NCBI GenBank assembly: GCA_031763025.1
Contig: JASSKH010000029.1
Location: 1,488,001 to 1,552,000 of the forward strand
Direction of reading: 5' to 3'
From: Macrocystis pyrifera
Lineage: Eukaryota > Sar > Phaeophyceae > Laminariales > Laminariaceae
DNA length: 64,000 nucleotides
Below the pieces are notes generated by a model. That model searched no databases, had not been told where the DNA came from, and was given only the letters and a program-made list of their open reading frames with translations. Both the position numbers and the translations under genes were made by a program. Below, piece after piece: positions 12,175-23,575 of this stretch. The stretch's first letter is position 1, and each line of letters starts with the position of its first letter.

Positions 12175-12468
12175 TGTTCGGAGTGCTCACGTACTTGGTG
12201 TATGGATTCACGTGTAACGGTATTTGGGAGTTCCACACAGGAAATATACGTGTTTCTGTGTGGAACGGTTAGCGGGTTGGGACGTATCTTATCCGCCGCT
12301 TTCTCACTTCTTCTTCTTCTCGTTCTACTTCTTGTTGTGTGTGTACTTCATGTTCTCCCCCTTTCTTCCTTGTCTTGTGTATTCTAAGCGATAATATATA
12401 TACACCCTGGAGGGGCTTCTATGAACTGACTCAGGCTTGGCCTATCATATCAGTGAGTGCATCGAACG
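12175..12468 (+). repeat. 5' LTR of the copia element
   Basis: It starts TGTTCGGAGTGC and ends ATCGAAC plus one base, matching the 3' LTR that ends CGAACA; TGTTCG/CGAACA form the short terminal inverted repeat. It contains a hairpin built of gttccacacaggaaa and its near complement, and a CT-rich tract. It differs from the 3' LTR at about six scattered positions plus length changes in the CT and TA tracts. Confidence 0.93.
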
Positions 12469-12499
12469 CGCTAGCGATCTGTTCCAATTGGACGCACTT

Positions 12500-14200
12500 G
12501 CTGGTTGGGGCTACGCCGGGAGAGCAACTCCCCGTTCGAGGACGAGCGAGAGATTTTCAGTTTTTTCGGATGCAGAGGCCAAAGGGACCTCAACCGAGCA
12601 GAGGCACTGGCGACAACGAGGTCGACAGAGCCAGGAGAACTACAGGAGTGGTGATAGCAGCGGCAGCAGAGGCAGTCAGCAACGCCGCGGCAGAGGCCGC
12701 GGGAATGGCTAGTAGCGCAGGAGCGCGAAACCCTGTTCCGCCAGAGGGCGGAGCAGAAACGAGTAGAAGGAACGAGGCTTCGCGGGAGGACGGAGCCGCA
12801 GGCCGCGATGATGAGATCGCCCGCCTGAAACGAGAGATGGCCGAGATGTCGCTCCGGCTGGAGATCAGAGAGGAGGAACGAACGAGGATGGAGAGGCTAC
12901 AGCAGGGGGCTGGAGGAGGAATGCGCCCACCGGAGCCACATGGTCAGCCAGGCACGTTTCTAGTTGGTTTTGGTAAGCCTTCACCGAACCTTGACGGCAG
13001 TAAGGAGGGAAATTATTTTAAATGGTCGAAGCAATTTCTATCATGGGCTGTTACTAACACCTGCGACGATGTTTTGAAGAAACTAGCGACCCGATAGTCT
13101 TGCAGGGCCCAAATAGAAGGAGTCAACAAGACCTCAATTACCGTTTCGGAACGGCAAGGGTAGCCGCTGCTCGCAGGGCATACGAGGGTATCACCAACGC
13201 TCTGACTAATTTGTCTCTGTTATACAAGATCTATGACATAGGCAGCCCTAGTCTTGCGATGGCCGAGGTACGTCGGCACTACGTCCCAAGCGACGACCTC
13301 GACAAGCAGGCATACCAGAGAGAATACATCAATGCCCATATGAAAGAGGGGGAGGACCCCACCCTTTATTTCGAGAGGATGAGCATCATCCGAGAAAAGC
13401 TCTCCGAAGTAGGGATCCCAAAAACGGATCAGGAAGCCAACCTCCACCTACTGCAATGCCTGACGTCCGAATACGAGGTGGACAAGAAAATCCTGCAATA
13501 CGCCCAGAACTTGACCGACAACATGATCGAGGACCGGGTTCGCATAACGTACCGGGAGTTGGAAGCGAGTAAGAGGAAAATGATCGATGGCTCAGCACAG
13601 GTCTTGATAGCCACAGGCGGAGGTGGAGCAGGTGGACAGGGGAGTTTCCCCGGTCCCAGCTCTGGCCACTACACGGGCGGCAGAGGTGGCACGGCGAGTG
13701 GTGGCGCCACTGGGCACTGGGGGCAGCAACAGCAGCAACAGCAGCAACAGCAGCAACAGCAGCAACAGCAGCAACAGCAGCAACAGCAGCAACCACACAA
13801 TCAACATCAGCCACCGCGTCAGCACCAACAGCAACACCAGCATGGTCAAGGCTGGGCAGGCCAGGACTGGGGAGGGGCACGTTCGGGGAACAAGAACGGG
13901 AAGCCGAAACAAAATCGGCAGAGGCAGGATTCGCACGCCAGTGGCGGCGGCGGACATCAACCATGGCCGCCATACGCCGGCCGCGGCGGAGGTGGGAACC
14001 AGTCGTGGCCGCAGGTACGCGACGCACGTTTCATCGGGCCCGGAGGACACCCACCAGGTACCGACCGAATGTACGACGCCCCCTAACCTACATCGGCCGC
14101 AAGACACCGAGCCGGGAATCCACGCCGCTGACCCCCGCCCAAGATGTTACAGGTGCGGCCGGATAGGCCATTTTTTTGCGAACTGCCGCGCTATCGTGGC
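12500..14200 (+). pseudogene. Gag-like region of the copia element
   Basis: Approximate extent. It shows a coiled-coil-like stretch rich in E, R and A, a Gly/Gln-rich region with a CAG/CAA tract at about 13,730-13,792, and a CCHC zinc knuckle CYRCGRIGHFFANC (C-x2-C-x4-H-x4-C), the nucleocapsid signature. Broken copy. Confidence 0.75.
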
Positions 14201-14249
14201 GTTGGTAGATGACCCGAATCCACCTCGTGAAGTTTACCAGAGCCACTTC

Positions 14250-14640
14250 GCGGCGAATACCGCGAATACCGCCCAGTCTACAACACCGCTCCTCCCCACC
14301 CCAGACCCCATTCCGCAGCAGCAGCCGCAGTACCAACAGCAGCCACAGCAACAGTCCCACCAGCAACAGTCCCACCAGCAATCACAGTACCAATCACAGT
14401 ATCAACAGCAGCAGCTCCAACAGCAGTCACAGTACCACGAGCCTCAACAGCAGCCACATCTTCAGCAACCACCGCAGTACCAACGTGAGCAGCAGCAGTA
14501 CTACCAACATTCACAGCAGCAGGCTCAACAGGCGCAGCAGGCCCAGCAGGCGCAACAGGCGCAGCAGGCGCAGCAGGCGCAGCAGGCGCAGCAGGCGCAG
14601 CAGCCACCGCAGCACTACTTGGCTCCTGAAGAGCCATCAC
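14250..14640 (+). repeat. Gln-codon-rich tandem tract inside the copia element
   Basis: Repeated CAG/CAA-rich units including a run of CAGGCGCAG 9-mers at about 14,520-14,600. This is a low-complexity linker between the zinc knuckle and the protease segment. In the other strand and frames it makes long Ala, Leu or Val open frames, which are artefacts. Confidence 0.8.
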
Positions 14641-14699
14641 ATCTACTCACAGCACAGTCTGCTTTGGTCGGTCAGTACGATGTTTTGGGAAGAGGGATA

Positions 14700-16300
14700 G
14701 AGAGTTGGATTGCGGACAACGGGGCGACAACGCACATGACCCCGAACCCGGACCACTTGTATAACAAGCGCCCCCCCTCCCCTGAGAACGCCAAAATATT
14801 TATCGGTGACGGAACAGAATTTGCAGTGGAGTACGTAGGCAGCGTGGATTTAATTTTTCACAGCACGGAAGACGTACGCGTAACCTTAGAGAGTGTTTCA
14901 TTTATCCCTAGCCTGAAGGTAAACTTGCTGTCGCTGCACACTGTCCAGGCCAAAGAGGCGATCACTCTAAATGCTGCTGGTGCCCACCTAATAGGTGGCC
15001 GCTTATTTTTCCCCAAAGACAGAGCCGGATCCAGGCTGAACGCCACGCGTCGCCCCCCCCCCCCCCCCCCCGTACAGGGTACACCAGCTTTGATGGCCTT
15101 GTTGCACACCCCCCCCCCCCCCCCCCCCCCCCCCCCATGCACCGGTGCCTATGACGGTACACCCGATGAGGACGCCGGGAGTATCTGACATGCCGCTGTC
15201 GCCGCGGATGATGGTAGCGGTAGACCCGCCGGTAGCGATGGATGATACAACGGTTTTGCACCCCCCCCCCCCCTCCCCCCCATGCGTCGGTGCCTGTGAC
15301 GTTACAACCGGTGAGGACGCCGGGAATATCTGACATGCCGCTGTCGCCGGGGGTGATGGTAGCGGTAGACCCGCCGGTAGCGATGGATGGTACAACGGTT
15401 TTGCAACCCCCCCCCCCCTCCCCCCCATGCGCCGGTGCCTGTGACATTACAACCGGTGAGGACGCCGGGAATATCTGCTATGCCACTGTCGCCGGGGGTG
15501 ATGGTAGTGGTAGAACCCCCGGTATCGATAGAACCAATGACAGCGGTAGCAACCCCTCACACACACACCCTGCGACAGTGCCGGAACGTAGTGAGCCAGC
15601 ACCATTGTCAGCTAATCCCCCGGAAGGATGCCTTCCCCCGCTCCCCCCCGCGTTCCGCCCTGCGATAGCTGCTGCCGTACTCGTCCCCGGCATTAGACGT
15701 TTCAAGGAGGTGGATATTAACGTCTTTCACGTGCGCAACGCCCACGCCCACGAGGGCCTTTTGCGCGAGACGGCCAAGCAGCAAGGCGTCAAGCTCACTG
15801 GTACTCTGGTCACTTTCAGTGGATGTGTGCAGGCGAAAGGCAGGCGTGCGTCTATACCTACGACTACATCGTCTCGTAAGGCACTCCCCCTGCAGCGCGT
15901 TTTTGTTGACCTTGCCGGCCCCAGGAAAATCGCGTCTGCTGGGGGGGCTCTGTACCTGATCCTGTTCAAGGATGACGCGACACGCATGGGATGGCTATAC
16001 CCCCTCAAGAGCAAAAGCGCCGCCGACGTGACCGCGGCGACCCGAAAATTCCTGGCTGACGTCGGCGGAGACGTCGAGTGTTTCCGGACGGACAACGGCA
16101 CAGAGTTCGTGAACGCACTCTTCGCAAACTTTTGCGCCAATGAGAAAATCCGACACGAGCACACCGGGGTCGATGGACCGAAACACAACGGTGTGGTCGA
16201 ACGTGGACTCGGCCTCATCCAGGAAGGCGGTATGGCCGCTTGCCTTGAGGCCCCCCGGCTGTTCCCCGGGCAGCTCCCGAACCTGGACCGCTACTGGGTG
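14700..16300 (+). pseudogene. Protease and integrase region of the copia element
   Basis: Approximate extent. The protease segment has WIADNGATTHMT, like the copia 'W..DsGAt.HmT' active site. The integrase segment shows an HHCC-type zinc region (about 15,730-15,850) and a catalytic core with VDLAGP, FRTDNGTEF and NGVVERG, the D, D and E motif surroundings. A Pro-rich, C-tract-bearing minisatellite separates the two. Broken copy. Confidence 0.85.
15145..15480 (+). repeat. 145-bp minisatellite with C-tracts inside the copia element
   Basis: Three head-to-tail units of about 145 bp. Each carries tgaggacgccgggaatatc, a cgctgtcgcc.gggtgatgg block, gtagcgatggatgg and then a poly-C tract. Runs of 19 C (15,053-15,071) and 28 C (15,109-15,136) precede it. 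It encodes a Pro-rich linker. Confidence 0.85.
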
Positions 16301-16689
16301 GAAGCAGCCATCTACATGAACGACTGCCGAACACCACGGCGACGTCGGCGAACGCCCATTTCAAGTCGCCGCACGAGGCATTTTTTGGGACACTGCCGCC
16401 GCCCAACACACTCGCCTTCATGCAGCCCGGATTCCACCGTATCCACCGCACCCACAAGTCTGACCCCAAGGCCGAACGGTGTTTTTACCTCAACAGGGAG
16501 AGAAACCATCCGCGCGACTGCGTCAAGGTGGTCACGGCATGCGGGCGTACGAGCAACTCGCGGGACGTCACCTGGGAGGTGGAGCGCAAGCCGATCATCG
16601 AGGCTGCGCCTCAGGTGAGGAAGGACTCGGTGGCGGAGCCGTGGGAGGCCGATCTGCACATCAGGTATTTACCACCGGAGCTGGCGACT

Positions 16690-17140
16690 GTGTCACCGGC
16701 GATACCACCGATGATGTCACCGGCACCACCGGCGGTACCGCCGACGCCAGCGATGACGCCAACGCCACCGGAGGTGCCGCCACGGCCGACGCCGCCGCCG
16801 GGGGTGCCGTCGCCGCCGCCGGGGGGGTGACGTCACTGTCATCCTCACCGGGGGCCGAGAACCATCACGTCGAGGACGACGAGGGCCCCCGGGATAACGA
16901 GCTCTTCCAACTGGGGCGGACGCGCGCTAGGACACGGGCGATGACGAAGGCGCCGCTTCAAGTGGGGATGCCGGCGGTGATGACGCCGGCGCCACCGGAG
17001 ATGCCGCCGACGCCGGGGGTGATGTCACCGTCATCCCCACCGGGGGCCGAGAACCCTCAGATCGAGGACGATGAGGGTCCCCCGGACAACGAGCTTCTCC
17101 AACCGGGGCGGACGCGCGCGAGGACGAGAGCGTACCACCA
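16690..17140 (+). repeat. Pro-rich duplicated segment inside the copia element
   Basis: Two copies of a ~190-bp unit containing ccgggggccgagaacc, gaggacgacgagggcccccc-like and ggggcggacgcgcgc blocks, preceded by a CCGGCGATG/CCACCG-type simple repeat. It lies between integrase and reverse transcriptase. Confidence 0.7.
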
Positions 17141-17369
17141 GGCGTCTACTGGTACATCGCAGCCAGCTGACCACTCACTTTTCAACCAGCGCCCGCCCAA
17201 CCAACCCGCCCCTGCTCTGCCAACATGTGACGCGGGACAACTCTCGGAACCCGCGACCTACCAGGAGGCGATGCTCTCGCAATACCATGCGAACTGGTCC
17301 CATGCAATGGAGACGGAGATTGTCGGACTCGAGGGAGCTGGGACTTTCGAGGATGCTTAGCAGCAAAAG

Positions 17370-18780
17370 GGAGGGAACGTGGTATCGGCCAAATGGGTGT
17401 TCACTTGGAAGGCAGATGAGCATGGTAAGGTAGTGAAGGCGAAAGCGCGACTAGTGGCGAGAGGATTTAGCCAACGCCCCGGAGTTGATTACTATGAGAT
17501 TTTTGCCCCCACCCCCGCCGCGTCATGTATCCGTATGATGGCTGCGATAGCCTGCGAGTTATAGTTAGATATATGCCATTTCGATGTACAACAAGGGTTT
17601 GTCCAGGCCGAATTACAGGAACTCGTTTTGATGCGGATGCCACAGGGCTGTGGTGATCTGAGCGGCAAAGTAATGCGCTTGAATCGTAGCCTATACGGCT
17701 TGAAACAGGCGTCGAGATCCTGGCATAGACACTTGGTCACCCGCCTGAAGAGTCTTAGTTTTGAACAGAGCCTCGCAGATCCGTGTGTTTTTCGATTAAT
17801 CGAGGAGGGGTCTGTTTCCATCATTGCTGTGGTTCACGTCGACGACATTTTTGCGGTAGGCCGTAAGGAGAGATGTGACCGTTTTTGCGAGGACCTGAAC
17901 CGCGTAGTCCCCATCAATAACCTTGGTGAGCTGCGATGGTATGCCGGTTGCCACTATTCCAGAGACAAGGTCGCGGGTTCACTGACAATTTCGTAGAAAT
18001 CTTTCGCGGAGAAGACGGTCAAGCAATTTGGCGTGACCACTGGTAGGAACACCCCACTTTCCCCTGATCTTTTCCTGGAGGTGTTTGACGAGGAGGAGCC
18101 CACTGGTGACTGGCCGTATCGTGAACTAGTAGGCAGTTTGCCGTGGCTTTCTAACCAGACGAGACCTGATATCTCAAATGCCGTAAGGGCGGTCGCGAGG
18201 TATATACATGCCCCCAAACTCAAACACTGGTTGGCTGCGAGAGGGATTTTGGAGTATCTGAAGGTGACGAGTAGCTACGGTATTACTTTCCAGAGGGGCA
18301 GCGGATTAGAGTTGGTGGTTTATGCAGACGCAGCCTATGCCCCCCGAGACACTAGGAGGAAGTCTGTCTCGGGTGCAGCCGTGATGTGTGGGGGTTCGGC
18401 GATTCAATGGATTTCTAGGACGCAGAAGACTTCCACACTCTCCACGAGTGGAGCAGAGTACGTTGCGATGGCAGAGGGTTTCAAGGAGGCTCTTTTTCTA
18501 CGGTCAGTGTGGCGTTTCCTGTTGCCTGATTTTGGGGATCCGTGCATCCAGGTTTTTGAGGACAACAAGGGTGCGATCCAAATAGCGGTCAACCCTGTGA
18601 CGAACTCTAACTCGAAGCACATAGATGTCCGCCACCACTTCCTGCGAGAACTTGTCGAAAAGGGAGAGTTTGAAATCACGCATGTGAGGTCGGAATACGA
18701 ACATGCGGACTTCTTGACGAAACCCCTTCCGAAAGACGCTTTCCGTTTCCACAGGAACTTCATCATGAACATGAGTTAAT
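17370..18780 (+). pseudogene. Reverse transcriptase and RNase H region of the copia element
   Basis: Approximate extent. Copia RT blocks are present: KWVFTWK, KARLVARGFSQRPGVDY, LNRSLYGLKQASRSWH and a VHVDDIF catalytic region. RNase H blocks follow: YADAAYAPR, STLSTSGAEYVAMAEG, FEDNKGAIQIA, KHIDVRHHFLRE and ADFLTKPLP. The identity is unambiguous. Broken copy. Confidence 0.92.
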
Positions 18781-19779
18781 TTGTTTGTTTGTTTTGTTTT
18801 GTTTTGTTTTTGAGTCAATTTTTATGTCTAAGGAGGCCGATTTTTGTATCTTTCTGTGATTTGAGGGAATTCGAGGAAGTTATCACAAAGTTCATGAGAT
18901 TTGAGAAGATAGTTTATGGATTTTATTGAGCTTGGAGGTCATTATATTTTATTGCTGAGATCTGAAGAGTAATTTTTTGTTTTGGGGGGGGACGAGGGAA
19001 TGAATCCGACATGCCACTATGTCCCATTCTGGTTTGAGTTGAGGAGTCGATCGTGATTCATGAGTGGTGCTTTTTATCCCGTTCCGTTGGGGCTGGAAGA
19101 CTGCTGTACGTAGCAGGAAAGCTGAAATATTTGGAACTACTGTATAACACTATTATACTGAATAGGTGTCTACGTACGTAACGCGGAATTGAAATCTGTA
19201 GTATACTAAGTCGACCGCACTAAGCTGGGGCGTTATTTCAGAGACGAAATTCTGGGTTTTTGTTGCCATTTGACTGGATTTAGTGTGTCCCCTGTAGAGA
19301 GGCTATATCGGATTGGTGTTTGATTCAGATGGAGAGATAAAAAAAAGGGGGGACTGCAGTACTATATAAATGATGCAAGGATTCGGTTGATTGTTTTCTG
19401 AGATTTTGAGGAGTTGTTGCTTTGTGGGCTTTTCTGGGCTTGGCGGGCTTGATCTTTCTGTACGGTCGAGATTTGAGGAGTTGATTTCTTTTTTTCTCCG
19501 ATTTATTATTTTTCGGGTTTTGAGCAGCTGTTCTTGTGGTACTATTTTCTGAGATATGAAGATCGAGTTTCTTTCTTTGTGAGATTTGAGACTTTGATAT
19601 TTGTGTTTGTGATATTCTGATTTGAGGCATTGGTGGTCTTGACATATACTTATCTTTGAGTACAATACCTTGGATTTGGATTTTGGGTGATCGTGGTTCA
19701 TCATCATGGCATGGTATTTTATCATGAGCGATGTTTGGTTATCCCATTCACCAAGCAGCCAAGTAGAGAGCAGAGGGGC

Positions 19780-20081
19780 TGTTCGGAGTGCTCACGTACA
19801 TGGTGTATGGATTCATGTGTAACGGAATTTGGGAGTTCCACACAGGAAATATGCGTGTTTCTGTGTGGAACGGTTAGCGGGTTGGGACGTATCTTATCCG
19901 CCGCTTTCTCACTTCTTCTTTTTCTTCTTCTAATACTTCTTCTTGTTGTGTGTGTACTTCATGTTTTCCCCCTTTCTTCCTTGTATTGTGTATTCTAAGC
20001 GATAATATATATATATACCCTGGAGGGGCTTCTATGAACTGACTCAGGCTTGGCCTATCATATCAGTGAGTGCATCGAACA
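19780..20081 (+). repeat. 3' LTR of the copia element
   Basis: 302 bp, starts TGTTCGGAGTGC and ends GCATCGAACA. It repeats the 5' LTR throughout, including the internal ttccacacagg hairpin. The next five bases, actat, match the 5' flank actaa at four of five positions. Confidence 0.94.
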
Positions 20082-20279
20082 ACTATCGGTACCACCTGTT
20101 ATAGTACTCGGCGGGGACATATATCCAGCAGCAGCACACGGAGACGAAACGAGCACCCGCCCCAGTACCATAGGAGTGGAATCGATATCATTGAGGTGTG
20201 ATTGGGGTTGCAGGGCTAAATACAAGACTGTTGGCCAATGAAAAACGAAACAGGAACGGGGAGAGATCTCCAACAATCA

Positions 20280-21690
20280 GTCAGAAAGCTGACGACACTC
20301 TCTTGGCCAAAGTAAAACATATCGGTTGTTTACTATAATACACAAGTAAACGACAGATTGACAAGACATCTCTGTACCGCGAAATAGTTGTTGTTGGCGA
20401 AATGATAACTGAGGTGGATGCATGCTTTAGGGGGCAAGAGCTTGCCGCCGGGGTCCTACGATATCCTTCCAAACCTGCAAAAAGCCCATTTTTCGTTATG
20501 TGTTGTTACACATGCGGCAGATTGACGTATTTTCAACTGCCGGGTTATTATTTTTGCGAGTACCGAAACATATGATGAGGATCGCAAAATACAAATAAAG
20601 GCGAAAATTAGAAAGTAATCAACTAACTGCTGTTGTAAAAGACCTACGATAGTATGCAATTTTGGGTCATTCTTGTGGCGGTTACCAAAACATACGACAA
20701 GGATCGCAAAATACAAGTACAGGCGAAAATTAGAAAGTAATGAACTCAACTAACTGCTGTTGTTGTAAAAGACCGACGATAGTTCGTATGCAATTTTTTA
20801 ACAGTCTAGTACTCGTAGATAGTTTTGTTGTCGCACAAGAAGTAATCCACTCCTGTTGTTGTATTGTAAAATACCTACTTGTGCTATTATAGTATGTGAA
20901 GTTGTTGTTGGCCGAATGATAAATTAGGTGGATGCATGCTCTAGGGGGCAAAGAACATGACTAAGTACTATGGAAATATCATATCGTATAGGGGGTATAT
21001 AGGGCAGCCCTATACTGATACCAGGCTCTACTCCTTTTAATGTGCGCATGACGACGCTTTGCTGGCCAATGAAAAACATTTTGTGGGTTGTTACACATTC
21101 GACAGATTGACATGTATTTTCAACTGGCGGGTATTATTTGCGAGTACCGAAACATACGATGAGGATCGCAAACAAATAAAGGCGAGAAGTAGAAAGTAAT
21201 TCACTGCTGCCGGCGGCGTCCTACGGTATCGTCCCAAACCTGAAAAAAATCCATTCTTTTGCCCTTCGCTGCTGTAAGAGACCTGCGATAGTATGCATTT
21301 TTTTTGCCACTCGAGACGGATACAGCACTACAGCAGTAGTACTCGTAGATAATTTTGCTGAAGCACAAAAAGTAACCCACTCCTGTTGCATTGTAAAATA
21401 CCTGCTATAGGATGTGAATGGAAACTCGAAGTACTACACCAAAAAAATATTATTTCAGCTCGTGCGATGATACACGATAGACGCTCGATCTCGACAGAGA
21501 CTCAGCCCACGGGCAACCCGCTCGGTGGCGGGAAAGATCAACTAGTAGTATAGATGACGGGCTCGAAGAAATGAGGTGGGTGTATGCTCTAGGGGGCAAG
21601 AGCTTACCGGCGGCCTCCTACGTATCCTTCCAAACCTGAAAAAAGCCCATTTTTTGCCATTCATTCAAGACGGATATAGCAGTAGTAGTA
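20280..21690. repeat. Mosaic of diverged repeated blocks
   Basis: A block ggtggatgcatgct.tagggggcaa occurs near 20,411 and 20,929, and a variant near 21,571. A block gagtaccgaaacata.gatgaggatcgcaaa occurs near 20,559 and 21,152, with a relative near 20,684. Spacings of roughly 500-650 bp suggest decayed tandem units. No gene was recognised. Confidence 0.55.
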
Positions 21691-22900
21691 AGTAGTTCTC
21701 GTACGAGCCGACGAGACGAGGAAAGCGCATGACTCGAGCTGTTGGCTGCTGATTTGACAGTTGCTGTTGTTGCCTGTTTGATAATGACTATTTACTCCGA
21801 TTTACTGTTGAGCAGGAAGCGACCCTGTCGAAAAAACGCTACACAATATGTTGCAAACTCCATGGGGTCAAGACCTTGCAGCCAGAAGCGCCCTTGCACG
21901 GCCGTTTGCGAGCGGCAGGCAACGACCTCATTATTAGCATCGTTAACCAAACGCGCTGAGCGAGCAATGCTTCTGCAAGGTGATCCCACTTTTGTTATGA
22001 TCGATGCGCTGTAGCCGATTTGCGAAAGATTTCGCTGCTCGTGCCGACTCTGGCACAAGCGATTGTCCACAAGTGGTTGCCCCCGCGGTGAGGCTGCATC
22101 GCGGAGCTCAAGGCACAGGGTTCCGTTGAATCCGAACGTTGGTCCAGGCTGCTTGTATGTGTGTCCGCTATCGATTCGCGCGGTGTACAACTGAACGTCG
22201 GGAACGGTTTGGGACCAGATTTTGCGAGGGTTGGAGTTTCTCCTTGTGACTGCGGTCAGACAGACAGACAGACAAGATTGGAATTACCGCAGCTGAGACT
22301 CAGTTTTACAAACTGAGAATACCGATGCACCACCCTTCCACAGCCTACCCACGGAACCTGAAAAAAATAGCCCCATATTTCCGACCACGGCAGACCACCT
22401 TTGAAAAGCGGATTTTCCCAAAATATTAACTCCCCAGGTACTTTTTTACCCATATTTTTGCAGCAAACAATTTGCGAGCAACTTCCAGCAAACAAACAAG
22501 CGTTGAGATCGCGAGCAACAAACGAGGCAACACGGACACACAGCAGCACACAGCACACAGCACACAGCACGCCATAATTTCAAAGCTCGGCCTAGTTACA
22601 GCTAGCCGCTTGGTGTTGTAGCACAAACTCCAATTAATTAACCTGATACATACACGTACAGCAACACGAGCGACGTTGTCGGTGGTGCGGTGGGGAGAGG
22701 GATCCCGCTCGTGTGGCTGAGCGGTGTGCCTCTCTACGAAGTAGAAACGTACTCGCCCCTTAATGCATGGACTCCTCGAATCAGGCCAGGCCAGATATAA
22801 ACTTATACACGGGGCATGATCTTATTGTCCTCGGATGGTCAAGCCCCTCGGATTGACAGCATTATCTTTGTTGTTTGGGCGGATGGCCACAGATACACAC
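21691..22900. other. Unassigned DNA with a repeat shared with 11.6 kb
   Basis: The segment 22,215-22,325 (tttgcgagg..ttggagttt, then gacagacagacagacaaga, then gactcagttttacaaactg) resembles 11,595-11,735. No gene was recognised. A weak tRNA A-box-like tggctgagcgg lies at 22,717. Confidence 0.4.
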
Positions 22901-23575
22901 ACAGCGGTGGTGTCAGCATAGATCTTGGTTGGTTGGGTCGGGTTTTGTTTCCCACCCCCGATCATGGCAGGTCACATTGTGCAACATTTGGCGGAATGCG
23001 AAGCCCGCGCAGTGGTCCTTTTGCTGGATATTAAGGCTTATTGGTTCCCTTTGGTGCAGCTAGCCGCAGTGAGGTCGATCGAGATGGCCGCGGTGGAAGC
23101 AGAAGGGTGCTTTCAGTGGCCCAGCCCAGATGGTGGACTCAAGAATTGGCGGTACCCGCGCTGGAGGATGATAACATACGCTTTAGACTTCCGTACCAAA
23201 GGGTGACGGGGCCCAAGTTCCAGCTACTATCGCGCGGGGGCGAGCGGCCATGACATAGCACCGTGAATATATTTCGTTGTTTCGGGCGTCGTCGAGCGCT
23301 CACCGAGCCTTACCTTCCCCCCTTTCTTTGGTGTCCTCTTTCACACAGAACCGCACGGGCGGGAGTCACCTTCAGGGTGGGCCACCTCTCGGTCTGGCGG
23401 CAACGGCTAGGGACTTGGTTCGGTTTGCATTTTGCTCGACGTGTCATGAAGAAAACGTTGCATAGTTTAATTTCTGCTGGAAGTGCGTCGCTCAGCCGGC
23501 TCGACCATTGCCGGCCCCGCGGTATCCGGAGCGGGTGCCTGTGGTGGTGGATGTTGATAAGATGCAAGCACGTCG

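Larger units (their letters stand above)
12175..20081 (+). mobile_element. Ty1/copia LTR retrotransposon, broken
   Basis: A full-length but broken copia-type element of about 7.9 kb. Parts in order: 5' LTR, a Gag-like region with Gln-rich tracts and a CCHC zinc knuckle near 14,145-14,186, an aspartic-protease-like segment near 14.7 kb, integrase (about 15.7-16.3 kb), reverse transcriptase (about 17.4-18.0 kb), RNase H (about 18.3-18.78 kb), a ~1-kb noncoding tail, a purine-rich tract at about 19,762-19,779 and the 3' LTR. The order protease-integrase-RT-RNase H is diagnostic of Ty1/copia. It is flanked by 5-bp target duplications, 12,170-12,174 and 20,082-20,086, differing at one base. The coding region has about six or seven apparent interruptions, so it is a fossil. 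The LTRs remain close, suggesting moderate to young age. Confidence 0.93.

Noticed and set aside
13592-14640. Long minus-strand Leu-, Val- or Ala-rich open frames
   Set aside because: Antisense shadows of the CAG/CAA tracts in the copia element.
22705-22790. Possible tRNA or tRNA-derived SINE head (A-box-like tggctgagcgg, weak B-box-like cctcgaatc)
   Set aside because: No cloverleaf could be drawn and the B box has two mismatches at key positions.
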